From assembly GCA_023101885.1 (NCBI GenBank), contig JALPQD010000115.1, positions 3,600,794 to 3,664,793 on the forward strand: a DNA stretch of 64,000 nucleotides, given 5' to 3'. The DNA comes from Typhlomys cinereus (lineage: Eukaryota; Chordata; Mammalia; Rodentia; Platacanthomyidae). The notes below the pieces were generated by a model, which saw only the letters and a program-made list of their open reading frames with translations, had not been told where the DNA came from and did not search any database. The position numbers and the translations under genes are program-made. Below are positions 1-12,900 of this stretch, piece after piece. Numbering within the stretch: position 1 is the stretch's first letter; the number at the start of each line of letters is the position of its first letter.

Positions 1-1300
1 ACAGGGAGGCCTTAAGACTCTCAGCAGAAACTTTCCTGAGTACATCACTGCAGAGAACAAGGCTTTCCCTGCCTGTGTCTCTAAGCTGACAGACAGGACA
101 GGAGACAGAGAAGGGAGTGAGGACGATTCTGCCTTGGAGACAGGGAGGTGGACACCGAGGGAGGCCGTCCCAGCAGTGGACGTGTGAGCAGCAGGCTGAT
201 CTTCCCTGAGCTAGCCATCCAGGATGGCAGACCAGAATCAAGGCTTCCCTGGGTGACATCCCACAGGACAGGGCAGCACCCCGCCTCCAGTCTTGGCTCT
301 GTTCTCATAGAGACCCACCCTTGTGGTCTCCCCAGATCTGATTCAGGCCAGCAATTAAAGAAAGGGATGGGAACGTGAGGATGGGCAGGCCCCTTCCTAA
401 GTTTAAACAGTTCCCACCACTAGCTTGGCTCTAGAAGGGGAGGCTGGCTACAGATCTCAGGATATGTGCTCCTGGGCGCTCGCATGTATCTGAGGCTGTG
501 TGATGAGATTTGAGATTCAACAAAGGAGGAGAATAAATGGATGGAAAGTCTAGTATCCAGTCAGAAATTTGATACTAAGGAAGGGAACAAATGGCCCAGT
601 CATCACAAGGTTTAAGCCCACCACTCCCCTTTTGTGTAAGTGCCTGTTCTGCTACAAGCACCTGGAAGAAGCCACACCAGACTTGTGCCTCCTGTTGGCT
701 CCTGGTGTGCCAGCTCAGCTGCCCGCGGTGGGAGCTTCCCAACTTTTCCACAACATTCCGTTTTGAGTTTTCCTATGGAGTCGTACAATGCAGGCAGAAG
801 TGGGACAGAGAAAGATGAGACCTTTCCTTTTCCACACCTCTGGCCCGGAACCCTCAGCAGGTAGCTTTCTGCAACCTCCTTCTTGCTGTGGGGTAGTGGC
901 CTGCCTCCCTCTCTTTTCCTGCCAGAGCTTAAAGGCCTGACCTGTATGTTCCGGATTGTTTCAGTTCAGCTACAGTAGGCTGCCTGATCTCATTTATTTT
1001 TCTCCCATCTCCTTGAAGTTAGGGCAGCTTTAATTTGAAATGGAAATTTATGCAAATACCATGTAAATTAGGTCATTCCCAGATTAACTGGGGGAAAAAA
1101 ATCTGGTCGCTTTAGCAGGCACCATCTGTTTCCTCGCCATTCTTTCCATATCTGAGTCCTGCTCTCCCCTTCCCCAATCAACTCTGAAACTTGTTTGCCT
1201 GGGGCTATGAGGTCTTTCCAAGGAAGGAAACAAATCGCCCATATCTGCCAGGTGGGCTGTTTTGTCAGGAAAGGGGCCCAGGTGAGAATCTGGCAGAGGG
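1..1300. other. Intergenic, no gene or clear repeat
   Basis: Unique-looking sequence on the CDHR3-facing side of SYPL1, if human gene order holds. Short open frames have no family resemblance and no splice context that I can support. Confidence 0.5.
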
Positions 1301-1305
1301 TCAGG

Positions 1306-1505
1306 GTCAACTTTGGGTTAATGGCTCCCAGTGAGCTCCCACGCCACACAAGCCACATGTTCCTCTTATTCTCAATCCCCATCTCTTTCCATTCTCTCTC
1401 TTGGCTTTTGCCTGAGCCTTCTCATGAACCCAGAAGCCCTTTTACTCACTGTTGTTAGCTAATGGACTAGGAAGGTTTTGGTGTGGTGCAGTTTCCACAA
1501 AGTTC
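1306..1505 (+). repeat. Unclassified repeat, copy 1 of a local direct pair
   Basis: Shares an ordered series of matches with 2332-2515, beginning GGTCAACTYYGGGTTAATRG and continuing through CTTATTCTCAATCC and CTTGGCTT. The two copies differ by many substitutions and small gaps, so the duplication or repeat family is old. I cannot name the family. Confidence 0.6.
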
Positions 1506-1778
1506 TGCCGGACTTATAAATTGAAGGCTCAGTGCTCAGGAGAAAGCCTCTGTCCAATAGTTGAGCGTGAGCGTGCCTGGGGACAGGGACGGTTGCCCTG
1601 TGTTGTGGGATTTCTGTTAGTGGGAGGTAGCGTCCACTGCATGGTCCCCTCCTTCATTAAAGTACTCCATGTGATAGAAGCTGGGGTTACTCTCTTTCCA
1701 TTAAGGTGAGACTCTTTCCTTGCATTCATTAGCCCTCCATCCTGCAGAGCCACAGTGGACCACAGCAATAAGTAACCA

Positions 1779-1864
1779 GAATGGTAAATAGTTCTGTTGT
1801 GTTTAGTCACTGAGATTTACTGAATGGTAAATACTTCTGTTGAGTTTAGTCACTGAAAAATACT
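1779..1864 (+). repeat. Tandem duplication, 43-bp unit, two copies
   Basis: Units 1779-1821 and 1822-1864 both start GAATGGTAAATA and contain TTTAGTCACTGA. They differ at only a few positions. Confidence 0.85.
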
Positions 1865-2331
1865 TTTGTGATATTTTCTACATTATTAGGGCAAATGAAA
1901 ATGGAAGCATCTTCATTAAATTTAGCTTTTCCTTGATCCATAACACAACTGGACAACTGTACCTGCGTGGATAGTTTCAGAATCAGACCTCCCAGACAGA
2001 ACAGTTAATGCAAGGACTCTGAGGCAGGAATAGGGAGTTTGAGAATCCTGGCCCAGGTTAGCAGGTGGGAGAGCGGTGGGAAGGAAGGTAGAGGGCAGTG
2101 AGGCACCTAATCTTGGGCCCAGAGGAGGTGCACTTTCAGCAGAGAAGCACAAGGTGGCACTGTGACACCCTTCACGGTCACTGTTGACCACACATACGGC
2201 TGGTGGTCTTAACCACATTCCCTCAATTCCCAAGTGTCTCTGCCAGGAAATCAATCCATCAGGCTTGAGGCAAACCATAAGCCACTGAGTCAGAACTGGA
2301 AGAACTTCGAAGAACTCTTAATCCAAGGCAC

Positions 2332-2605
2332 GGTCAACTCCGGGTTAATAGCTTCCGGGGAGCTCCCACGCCTCACATGTGCTATGTGCTCCCCTTATTC
2401 TCAATCCTGCTCCCTTTCCACCTTCTCTTGGCTTGAAGTCTTCTTGTGATCCCAGAAGCCCACTAACTCCCTCCTGTGGCCCACTAGGAGAGTTCTGAGG
2501 TAGTGCTGGCTTCTAAATATAATTCCCAAGTAGTAGGTGGGGGTGGGGGAGCTGCCAGTGTAGCTGGAGAGAAGTGACTCATTGACGAATATGGAGTTTA
2601 ATTTG
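2332..2605 (+). repeat. Unclassified repeat, copy 2; its end is inverted at 3507-3595
   Basis: The first part (2332-2515) matches 1306-1505 in direct orientation. The second part (2522-2605) matches the reverse complement of 3507-3595, sharing the core TAGCTGGAGAGAAGTGA or its near variant and a TTTAATTT end. Together the three segments look like pieces of one older element. Confidence 0.55.
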
Positions 2606-3506
2606 TTTTCAAACACCACAAACAAGCCTGCCAGTTTCAGGGGAACTCTGGGATCTCCTGAATTATAAAATGCACCTTTCAGGGGACCTTCAAAGCTTTT
2701 GCTCCAAGGGGGGTTTGTGACCCAAAGAGAATAAAGGACCTCTGACTCCAACTGGTTCTCCCATTTAGACCAGATTTGAACTTTCTTAGCTTCAGATAGC
2801 CTGGGGCAACATCTTTATTAGGGCTAAATGCCCTTGGGTATGGGAGCCCCACCCTCTCCTTCAGTGAAGGAAACCACAGAATACCACAAACTGCTGGGCC
2901 TGAGGACACTGTGGTCCTTTTAAAGAAGAGAGTGGTTTGGTGGAAACCCTGCACATCCACACATAATCTCTCCATCGTCTTCGAATGGAAGCTAACATAC
3001 TTGGCACAGCTATGTTCTGGTGGTTTTCAGAAACGTTTAAATGTGCCTATGTAAAACACAGTTGCTAAATTCGTATAGTCACTTTGTAGTATAATTTCTA
3101 CATTGGATATTCTGTATAATTTTACTACATATTAGTTCACTATGAATCTGATCTATATTAGAGTCTGGATTAAGTCTAACATAATGAATGGATGGGATGT
3201 GGTCCTATCAAGTATTTTGAGCTAAATGGGAGACCTGTACTCAGAATGGCTAGAACCATTGCCCGTAGTGAAGGGGAAACAGAATATGACTTGGGCAAGT
3301 TTGGTCACCTATAGGTGAGCGGGAAAGTGCCGGGCAGGAAGCTGATTTGGGCAGCTGGCGGCACGTGAAGACAGAAGTGAGAGTGTGTGTGACCAAGTGG
3401 AAAGCAGAGACCAAAATTGGTTTCTCTGATGAGGGAAGATACAAATTTATATTTCGTTATCTTCTAAATGAAACCAAAAAGAGTCCCCAAAAAACTTGTT
3501 CTTTTT

Positions 3507-3595
3507 TTAAATTAAACGATGCACTCACCAGTGATTCACTTCTCTCCAGCCACACCAGCAGCCTTCCCACCCCACCTACCATAATTTCTTGAGAA
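3507..3595 (-). repeat. Unclassified repeat, inverted partner of 2522-2605
   Basis: On the minus strand it reads GTAGGTGGGGTGGGAAGGCT and then a core shared with 2522-2605. The centres of the two arms are about 0.99 kb apart. Confidence 0.55.
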
Positions 3596-4319
3596 CTACT
3601 CTCAGAACCCAAGCACCCCTGGGACCTCTGAAAACAGAACACCAGCAGAAAGCAGAGACTGAGGTATGGGGTTCTTTTAAATGCTTCATCACTTCAGCTC
3701 AGGGTCTAACAATGTCCTCCAGACCTGGCCAAAGCTCTTGCATGTTTATCAAGTGCCTCTTGGCAGCCCTGGGAAACAGAGAACAGGAAAATCAGGATGG
3801 GGCAGGCATCTGTGAATCCTGCCTGGGAGTGGGCCAGACTTGCAAGCTTCAAGCTGCCTAGTTTACTCTGCTGCCCTACCCTATCCTGCTCCCTAGGGAG
3901 GTGGGTGTGGACCTGCTTGCTGCCTGAGAGTTGGCTTCCGGTTGCTGTTCTCCGTGCTGCTCCATTGTAAACCTAGCTGGGACTGTGGCTCCATTGTCCA
4001 CAGTGTTCTGGGCTGATCATCTCAGCCTGGAGATCTACCCTGTGAGGCTGCAAACGAACACACTGTTACAATGCCCTGCTTTGTGGTCTTCACAGGAGGA
4101 CCGGTCAGAAGCTGGGGGATGGTCCCTGGCAGATCCTGGCATGCGGTGAACAGCTGTGCACTAGCCACAGGATTCAGAGGCCCTCCATCATATGCAGCAG
4201 CTGGGCCTCGAGACCTCTGAAGGATATGCTCCCTCTACCTCCCTGTCGTATTTACTCTACTGCTGCTGATGAAACATCTTATCAGAAACATCATAAGGGA
4301 CTAGAGGGCTTAGTTTGAC

Positions 4320-4640
4320 TTAGAGAATATTGTCCATCATGACAGAGAAATCAAGGTACAAGAGCTTGAAGCAGCTGGTCACGTCACATCAGGAAGCAGA
4401 AAGTGACAAATGTAGTTTTCATCTTGCTGTCTCCATTTTATTCAGTCCAGTGTCTCAGCTAGGGCACGGGGCTATCCATAGTGGGTAGGTCTTCCCACTT
4501 CTATCAACCTAATCTAGATGACCCTCCACAGGCAGGCCTAGTAGACTATCATTGAGACGATTCTACAGCTCCTCATGTTGACAGTTGAGACCCCCCATGA
4601 ATGCCTGTGACCTTTGGTTTATCCTCATCTTGTGTGTTAA
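4320..4640 (-). mobile_element. LTR-like repeat remnant
   Basis: Antisense copy of an interspersed repeat also seen at 7441, 26905, 50886 and 54950. It carries the hallmark CATGTTGACAGTTGAGA (sense: 'caacttgac') and an internal GGGTAGGTCTTCCCAC. Class is not certain; the layout resembles rodent ERVL/MaLR-like LTRs. Confidence 0.55.
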
Positions 4641-5137
4641 GCTGGAGCTGGGATTGTCCACGCTGGTGATGGATATCTACAGTCAGGGGCTTGCAGACAG
4701 ATTATGGTAGAAGGGATGGCATTTCATACTTCGGGCCTGTCAATCCCTGCCTTGGAGTTCAGCAGCAGCAGTCTTCTGTGCTGGGTATTCAACAGAGAAA
4801 ATGGAAGTCAGTAGTTTTTTGGTTATAGGATCCATAATATTTAAATTAACATTCCACATTTTAAAATGTTCGAATTAAGTTTACTTAAGTTATCTTAAAG
4901 GTATTTGAGTCATTTTTTAAAAGTTTCATGTACACCTAAGTCTTTTTTGTGACCCAACTGAGTTTAATTAGGGTTGCTTGCATGGTCATGGGTCATTTAC
5001 TGGATCATGGATGACTTATCAACATCTATATCACTGAAGAAGATGTTTCTCTCACCCCCCATGGGGTTATTAATTGTCAATAACTCCTCATGAAGGGGCC
5101 GTCATCTAACCATGGGAATGTTCATGGATTCAAACTT

Positions 5138-5312
5138 GGGCCAGCAAGATGGTTTAGTGAATAAAGCACTTGCCACCATCCTGTTGACCTGAGTTTGATC
5201 ACCAGAGACTATAAGGTATAAGGGAAGAAATGAAAGTTGTCCTCTGATCTCCACACATACGCCCCTACACACACACCAGGAGGATAAATAAAAGTAATTT
5301 TAAGAAAAAAGA
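5138..5312 (+). repeat. B3 SINE
   Basis: Head GGGCCAGCAAGATGGTTTAG with A-box-like and B-box-like segments, the body phrase GTTGTCCTCTGATCTCCACA, and an A-rich tail containing AATAAA. This is the B2-superfamily B3 pattern. Confidence 0.8.
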
Positions 5313-5384
5313 TTTTGTTCAGGTGACTACAGCTGCTGTGAGTTCACAAATGTACCAACCATGCCTTGTTTGGAAGGCAGTGCT

Positions 5385-5391
<7 letters not shown>

Positions 5392-5446
<55 letters not shown>
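5392..5446. repeat. (CT)n-(CA)n compound microsatellite
   Basis: Pure CT dinucleotides run straight into pure CA dinucleotides. Confidence 0.95.
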
Positions 5447-5451
<5 letters not shown>

Positions 5452-6790
5452 AAATCATAACTTGTAAATACTTATCGTTTTGATTATATTGCAATTTAGA
5501 ACTTTGATTCATTGAAGATACTTTAAAAGATAAGCCACAAACTGGACAATATGCATTACACACAAGTGATAAAGGTCTGGCATCATGAATATTATAGAGT
5601 TCTGTAATTCTGGTGAGGTGGGAGGAATAAGAAATAGAATTAAGTAGGAAAAAATGGGAAAGTAATAAACAGACATTTTACAGATAGGGAAACACAGGAC
5701 CAGTTGCTGTGGGAACTATCCTTGTATAGGAAAATACAAAATGGCCATATACGATGCCTTTGTGTCCAGTCCCCCGTACATCTCTGGGCCCCAGCCCCAT
5801 TCTCAGTGGACCTTTGTGTGGGAAGCCTGACCTGAGCTCCAAAGAGCCCACTGCCTCACCCTCCCTCAAGATCTCTTCCCAGTCAAACCCTTTCCCTTTC
5901 TGTCCCCACAAACAGATCCTCCCTGCCCGTGGATCTCCCCAGTCTTCCTCTCAGCTGTCCTGGGTCTCTGCTGACCAGCAGAGTTATAAGAATCATATTT
6001 TCAAGAGGAAACTCGCCAGGCTAAAACTGTGTTCCAGGGAAACCCAAGGCGGATTATTTACAATAGAGTAAACATGGCTGACAAGCTCCTAATTCAAGGT
6101 CAGGGAAGAAACAGGTTTTCCCAGTTGACCACAAAACCACTTCTACCCTTTGTGAACAGTGGTGTTTGGCTACAGGTAGGAGCCACAAAGACAGTGCCTT
6201 AGTGGCTTCTGGAACTTTTCTTTTAGAGATTACCTGATGCAGAGATCTGTCCTGATCAGCCTTTAAGCACTTAACTAAGCAGGTAGCAGAAAGCATATCC
6301 TGAAATGAGGGAAGAAAGGTTCAGGTGAGAACTAGATACTACCATGTCGTCTGTTTGGGGCCACTCCCTGGCTTGACTCCCTTAGAAACTGCTAAACCCC
6401 TTTGCTCAGTGTAGATGAGGGGCTGCCTACATCACAGTCTGTGTCTGCTGTTCCTACCTTGAGTCCCACTCTGTTGGACAGGTGGCCGTCCTTTCCCATG
6501 ACCTTTCTGAAAACAGCAGGCAGGGCAGATCTCTGTGGTAGTTGTCAACTGTGTATTGAAGGAAATGTCACCTCTTGTGTTCTCAGTTTCTTTCCTTCCC
6601 TTTGTCTCTCCATGTCTCAGATCAACCTTTTATTATATACCAGGTGGCCTTCTTTGTAAGCACTGAGGGCACCTCAAACTGCATCAAAGCCATGTCCTCA
6701 TGGAGACTGTATTCCAATCACAGAGGCAGGAAATAAAATAGAGTGAAATCTGTGGTTTGTTAAGAGCAACAGGCTTTAAAAAAAAAAAAA
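5447..6790. other. Intergenic, no gene recognised
   Basis: Open frames of up to about 105 codons occur on both strands at 5678-6296, but they overlap each other and resemble no family. I see no clear repeat. Confidence 0.45.
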
Positions 6791-7041
6791 CACTTTATTT
6801 TGCTTGTATGTGTGTGTGTGTGTGTATCAGAGGGCATTATGTGTCCCTGTGGATGACCAAGGGTGACTTCAGGAATCATCTTGCTTCACTCTGGGATTTC
6901 CCAGCCTCCACCCAATAGGGCCAGAAGGGCAGGCTGCTGCCATTTCCTCCTAGTGTTTTTATGTGGAAACTGGGATCCGAATTTCAGGACTTTCTGTTTT
7001 TGAGGTAGAGTTTTAACCCCTGAACCAGTTCTGTAGCACTA
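6791..7041 (-). repeat. tRNA-derived SINE, older subfamily
   Basis: Antisense copy with a TG-repeat, then TGTCCCTGTGGATGACCAAG, then a diverged head ending near 7041 (ACCCCTGAACCAG). It shares the whole layout of the young SINE family described at 60861, but CpG positions are decayed. Confidence 0.75.
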
Positions 7042-7164
7042 ACATGCAGTCTTGACGTCTAAGTAACTGAATGGTCAGGACCATGAACGTAACACATATT
7101 ACTAGTGTTTACTAACAATGAACACAAATGGACAGTGAACTGGGTATTGCCAGGCTTTAAGCAA

Positions 7165-7260
7165 ATCATTTAAACTGCACTGTAATCCACATAGTAGGTA
7201 TGTTCTCATCTCCAGATTACAGAAGAGGAAGCATGGACATAGGGAGTAGAGTGACCTCCC
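7165..7260 (-). repeat. MIR remnant
   Basis: Antisense MIR-like order: a poorly kept block around AAGCAAATCATTTAA, then CTCATCTCCAGATTACAGAAGAGGAAG in broken form. Confidence 0.45.
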
Positions 7261-7299
7261 ACAATCCCAAGCTCCCTGGACTGCATAAAAGAAGAAAGT

Positions 7300-7885
7300 G
7301 AGGATGACTCAACAGGTAAATGTTTGTGTGCACCAACATCTTGCCACACAAACCTGATGCCCTAGAGTCCATGGTGGAAGGAGAGAACCTGCTTCTGAAA
7401 GTCGTCCTCTGATCTCTGTACATGTGCATAGCAGGTACCTTATTGTCATAGTTAAGCACAGGTGTCAACTTGACAGTTGATAATTTGAGCTCTGGGCACA
7501 TTCGTAGAGAATTAGTGGTTGAGTTAAGCCCAGGGGAAGGCCCAGCCCATGGTGGGTGGGACTAGGCCCTGAACAGGTGAATAAAATACTGAGAGCCGGT
7601 TGAGGAAAGCGGCATCCTTCTGTTCACTTGGCCAGACATGCTGGTCTGGCAAGTAAGGATCGTCCCTCTCTCAGCTATTACTAGAGACTGGTGTGGTCAG
7701 TTCCCTCGGCCCTGGTGTTGGTGCGTGCTCTCCTGTCAAGCTGGACTACAGGCTGTAACTGAACTATCAGTAAGAAAATAAATTCCTTGTTCCCTTAAGC
7801 TGTTTGGTGGTCATTTATCAGCAACGATGCAGGTGAACTGCAACGCTCATACACACATATCCCATATACACAAGAATTTTTTTTT
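7300..7885 (+). repeat. B3 SINE split by an LTR-like insertion
   Basis: The B3 body (ATGGTGGAAGGAGAGAACCT, GTCGTCCTCTGATCTCTG) stops near 7440. The matching tail, GCTCATACACACATATCCC followed by an A-rich end, resumes near 7847. The intervening 7441-7846 is the LTR-like repeat. Confidence 0.6.
7441..7846 (+). mobile_element. LTR-like repeat, sense copy
   Basis: Contains GTGTCAACTTGACAGTTGAT near its start, GGCCCAGCCCATGGTGGGTG in the body, and AAATAAATTCC with CTTAAGCTGTTTGGTGGTCA at its end. It is the most complete copy of the family at 4320, 26905, 50886 and 54950. I do not give a subfamily name. Confidence 0.6.
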
Positions 7886-9130
7886 AAGGAAAAGAAAATG
7901 AGTCAGGAGCGAGAGCACAAAAGTTCAAGTGCATTAACCAGATGAGGGCATTAGCTGTCAGTGTGGGTAATGGAAGGAGTCTTCTCATGGATCTGAAGCA
8001 ACTGTCCTTCTATGCAGAGGCTAGTAGAGGCTGTACTTCTTCTGCATGCTCACATCTGACCTCGTTCTGGCAATAGCCGACTACAGTGACCTTTTAGTTA
8101 TGTGGGGCCCAGAGGTGGGTGTGTAGTTCATAGGAACACATGATTATCCCAGCTAGACTCAATTCCTAGCCTGATATAGAACATGGTTTAAAGGTGCCTC
8201 TGGAAGTTTCTTGTCCAGGACTTTAAGAAGCAAAACTTGTGACAGCTTTGGGTCTCTTGCAGCAACCTGAACCCGTGGGAAAAGACTGACAGAGGGCTCG
8301 GAGCACAAAAAGGTCACCAAGCTCCCAAAGCCCTGCATATTGTTCTCCCAAAGTAAGGTCTATACATCCATAGATTTCCATGTGCCCTCTTCACCAACAG
8401 TGACAGGAATCATCAGCAAGTACCTAGGGAAGGAACAGACTGAAGGGATGTAGGCAAAATGCCTTGCTGGAGCTCAACATGAAGTCAAGTCACCCAACCT
8501 CTGTCAAGCTCAATGCCATTTGTTTAAACTGACCTACCTCTGGAATTTTAGTGAGGGCCACCGGAAATAATGTCCTTAAGCAGACTCTGCAACCCTGAGG
8601 AGTGACTGAAACACGTGAATCCCACCAGAAGCGGTTACCACAGCCTTGACAGAAAGGAGGGAAATCTGGGGTTACAAATCCTGCTTGGTAGAGCAGGTCA
8701 TGTGCATTAAAAATTCTTTAGATCAATGTGTTCCGTGAAAGGTTTTTGCGGTGACCAGGCCACTCCCTGCTCCCTTAGCTGAGAGGCTGAGGAGCCAGGA
8801 GGAGCTAGACAAGGAGCGTGGAGAAAGCAGGATTTAAGCTGCAGATCCAGGGTTTGTGCTCTGTTGTACTTAAACAGGGCTCCACAGCCCACATCACCCT
8901 GGAGCCAAGCGAGGCATCAGCCACAGCATAAGGCTTCTCCCCAGGATGAGCACAGAGCCCAGCAGATGCACCATTCACCCTCCACAGCAACAGATGTGAC
9001 CTTAAACCGAAAAGGTTCCTCCCCTGACAGGCTCCACTAGCTTCTCTCCCTCCCCTGGAAGAAGCGATCAAGGATTCCAGTTGCTTGAATAGAGGGAACT
9101 CGGTTTTATTGGGCCCCCTCTTGCTTGCCA
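7886..9130. other. Intergenic, nothing recognised
   Basis: No gene, RNA gene or clear repeat. The two overlapping minus-strand open frames near 8707-9131 have no family signature. Confidence 0.45.
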
Positions 9131-9134
9131 TATG

Positions 9135-9320
9135 CTGCTTCGTTTAATCCCCCCATCAGCATCGTGAAGAATTAGCCACACTTTATATCCAGGAGAGCTG
9201 AACTCGCCTGAGAGAGAGACCCAGCATTCATCTCAGCTTCACAGACAGCAGGCGGCACAGCTTAAATTGGAACCCGGATTTGTTGGACCTCAAATCATAG
9301 GCTCTGACAAGGCTCATTAC
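9135..9320 (-). repeat. MIR remnant
   Basis: Antisense MIR order: TTTAATCCCCCCATCAG, a decayed 'gaggaaactgag' block, then CACAGCTTAAATTGGAACCC and GGATTTG. Confidence 0.6.
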
Positions 9321-10482
9321 TAAGCACACCATCAATACTTCCTAAGTACCTGTTGTGTCTCCAGAAGTGCTGGGGGAATGGGAGCCATGGGAAGGCAAGA
9401 TCCTGGGCTCATGGAGTTAGGGCAAACCTAGAGAGGATGTGAGCTGCCCCTGCAGGTGGTGTGATGCCCTGAACTATTCTGTTACATGGTAAGACTAGCA
9501 GGGAGCCTGGGCAAGAGTCACGAGGATGGTGGTAGCCTGGAAGCTGCTCAGGCTGGGGAGAGAGCTAGGCCAGGCCAGAAGGGCTAGTGAGTCAGCTGAG
9601 CCCTATCCTGCCGAGTGCAGAGTCCTGTGTTGGTGACTTGTATCTATGTGAGGCTAGTTAGCTCAGCTGGCACTGCCTCTCTGCCAGGGTTCTTAGCCCT
9701 CCCATCATGCATGAATAGAGCTTTGAAGGGTGAGATGGGTAGCTCTGGTCAGCTAAGAGACAGACCTCCAGCTCAGCGCCTGGGCTGCCTCTCTTCTTTT
9801 AGCATCTGTGGGGCCTGCCCTTGCCAAGTCCACTGGCCCCGCCAGCAGCTGTTTCCATCCTCCCTGCAGCCTCCACTCTGGGCAGCAGGCCAACTTTTGG
9901 AGCCTTTCCCCTCCTTCTCCTTTCTGTGAAACAGAACACTGCTCAGGGCTGCCAGAAGCCAGCATCTGACTGGGGCATGCTGCCCACATTTTGCTGGATT
10001 AGATGGTGTGGCCTCCAGGGAACCTCTGTCCCTGAATTTGGTCACATTGAGTCTGTCTCCATGCTCACCTGCTGGTGCCCTTTGTCCCTTAAAAAAAGCA
10101 GTTTTCTGTGTATCCAAATCCTCTAAGGGCGAAAGCCTCTTATTGATGTTTAAGGAGAGAGTCCCACTAGTATAGTATCCTGAACCCCTTGCAATGAATG
10201 CAGTTCAACAATGACTTTAAACCAACTTTGCCTTATATGTTCTGAGGTGTGTATATGGAATGAATTTGATGGAGGGAAGAAGTCCCTTCCTTCACCTTGA
10301 CCCTAAACCATTACCCTGCTTGCAGGGTTTGCTGCTTCTACTTGAAATTCAGTATTCGGGATTAGTGGAATTCCTTTCTGGAATATATGGCCTTCTCCTA
10401 TGTACAGCTTCTCCCAGTCTTGTATTGATCTGTGCTGACTGCAAGTTGCTTCACACAAAACATTCATTTATGTGCTTGTTTT
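9321..10482. other. Intergenic, nothing recognised
   Basis: Moderately GC-rich. Several open frames of about 100 codons at 9615-10126 lie on both strands in overlapping frames, with no conserved motif. Confidence 0.45.
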
Positions 10483-10496
10483 CTTGTTCTTTCTTT

Positions 10497-11338
<842 letters not shown>

Positions 11339-11571
11339 CTATATAGCATAAGCTGTCTCAAGCTTAGGACCCTCCAGCCTTAGTCTTCTGAGGGTTGGAA
11401 TGATTGGCATAGCATGCCTGGCTAAGCCTCTTGTTTTCTGTAATGATTCTAGATGCCTCTTCCCTGGAGATTTTCCTCTGCATAAGCTCCTCTTTTGTGC
11501 AGGCAAAAAATCAGTATGCATGAAATTATAGTGATCCCAGCTTAGTATGCACTGCTAGGGTGGGGTCGGGG

Positions 11572-11740
11572 AGGAAGAATGGGGGAGGGGGTGAGTGTAG
11601 TAGTTGGAAGATGGGATGAGGCTGCTACTTCGGAGTCCTCTCAGGTCCTCTGGCCTGGAGCTGGGGCTACACTCATTAGCCCTTCCCATAGGCAGCAGAT
11701 CAGACACAGTGCTCTAAGCCAATGAGCCAAAAGAAAGTGA
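11572..11740. other. Intergenic, nothing recognised
   Basis: GC-moderate unique sequence between the pseudogene flank and a MIR; no gene seen. Confidence 0.4.
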
Positions 11741-11741
11741 G

Positions 11742-11829
11742 ATCATATCCTGGCTCTGTTGTGTGTCCTTGGGCAAATTATCAATTTCTCTGCACTTCTA
11801 GTCATTTGTTCAAGGAGGATAATGAATGT

Positions 11830-11860
<31 letters not shown>

Positions 11861-11950
11861 CTATGTTACTATAAAAGCTACATAAGAAATGTCAGTAATC
11901 TATCTCATGTGAGACCTGGCATGCAGCAAGTTCTTAATCAGTGACAATTC
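11742..11950 (+). repeat. MIR interrupted by a (TA)n microsatellite
   Basis: Sense MIR core CTTGGGCAAATTATCAATTT with the downstream 'gataatga' segment. A (TA)n run at 11833-11861 has expanded inside it. Confidence 0.7.
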
Positions 11951-12363
11951 TCTCTCTTGGAAGGCCTGGGATGTCCAAGAAGGAGTCTAGTATAGGAAAC
12001 TGAATATTTACCAGCAGAGTTGCCTGGCTGCTGAGAAATATTGGGAAAGGAGTTAGAGAGGGAGCGAGGACTGTGAGCACGTCATGCAGTCATCACCAAC
12101 CAAGGAAATGACAAGTTCTTTGCAGAAATCAGGAGTTTCCCCTCTTTCATTTGCGTCTTGGGGAGGGCTGCTTTTCAGTGTGAGCATGATTGCATAAAAG
12201 CAAAAACATTTCCCATTTGCGATGTAGAAAATCACTCCCTTGACATGCTGTAGATGACTCAGTGCTGCTCTTAAGCACATGGCTGTTCGCCCCTATTCAT
12301 ATCCTCCCCATCTCTCTCCCCTGGTCCGGCCAAGAACATTAAAGTCTTCATAAGTACATGAAA

Positions 12364-12497
12364 AGCTGGGTGAGCATGGCGGCACATGCCTGTCACCCCA
12401 GCATTTAGGAGGCCAAGGCTGGAAGATCACTGAAAGGCTGGGGGCAGCCTGGGCTACAGTGTGAGAAAATGTCTCAAAGAGACAAAAAAGAAAAAAA
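12364..12497 (+). repeat. B1 SINE
   Basis: GCTGGGTGAGCATGGCGGCA, CCCAGCATTTAGGAGGC, GCCTGGGCTACAGTG and an A-rich tail, the 7SL-derived B1 order. Confidence 0.85.
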
Positions 12498-12571
12498 AAT
12501 ATCATTCAAAACCCCTTACGTCTTTTTCTCAAATTTTCCTTTCTCCATGAAATAGAAGCAATTTGACATTA

Positions 12572-12900
12572 TCCTGGGGCAGAGAGAAGGCTGGGAAGGT
12601 AGTCTAAGGGGTAAATGCTTGCCGTGCAGCATGAGGATCTGAGTTTGATCCCCAGTACCCACATAAAAAGTCAGGTGTGGCGGTGCTCACAATTGCAGAG
12701 TTGGGAGGCCCCCTGTGGGTTGCTGGGCAGCCAGTCTAGTCTAACTGGGGGGGCCCCAGGTTCCGGTGACAAACCCAGTCTCAAAAACTAAGATGGCTGA
12801 CATCTGAGGAAGACAACATCCAAGGTTGTCTGTTCCCTGGCCTCTACACACACTTGCATATACATTTGCATCTACATACACCCAAACACAAAGAAAATGA
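12572..12900 (+). repeat. B4-type composite SINE
   Basis: An ID-like head (GGTAGTCTAAGGGGTAAATG, GATCCCCAGTACCCACAT) is followed by a B1-like middle (CAGGTGTGGCGGTGCTCAC, CCCAGTCTCAAAAAC) and a CA-rich tail. Confidence 0.7.

Noticed and set aside
5392..5446. Periodic repeats as a CRISPR-like array
   Set aside because: Simple dinucleotide microsatellites in mammalian DNA; no spacers.
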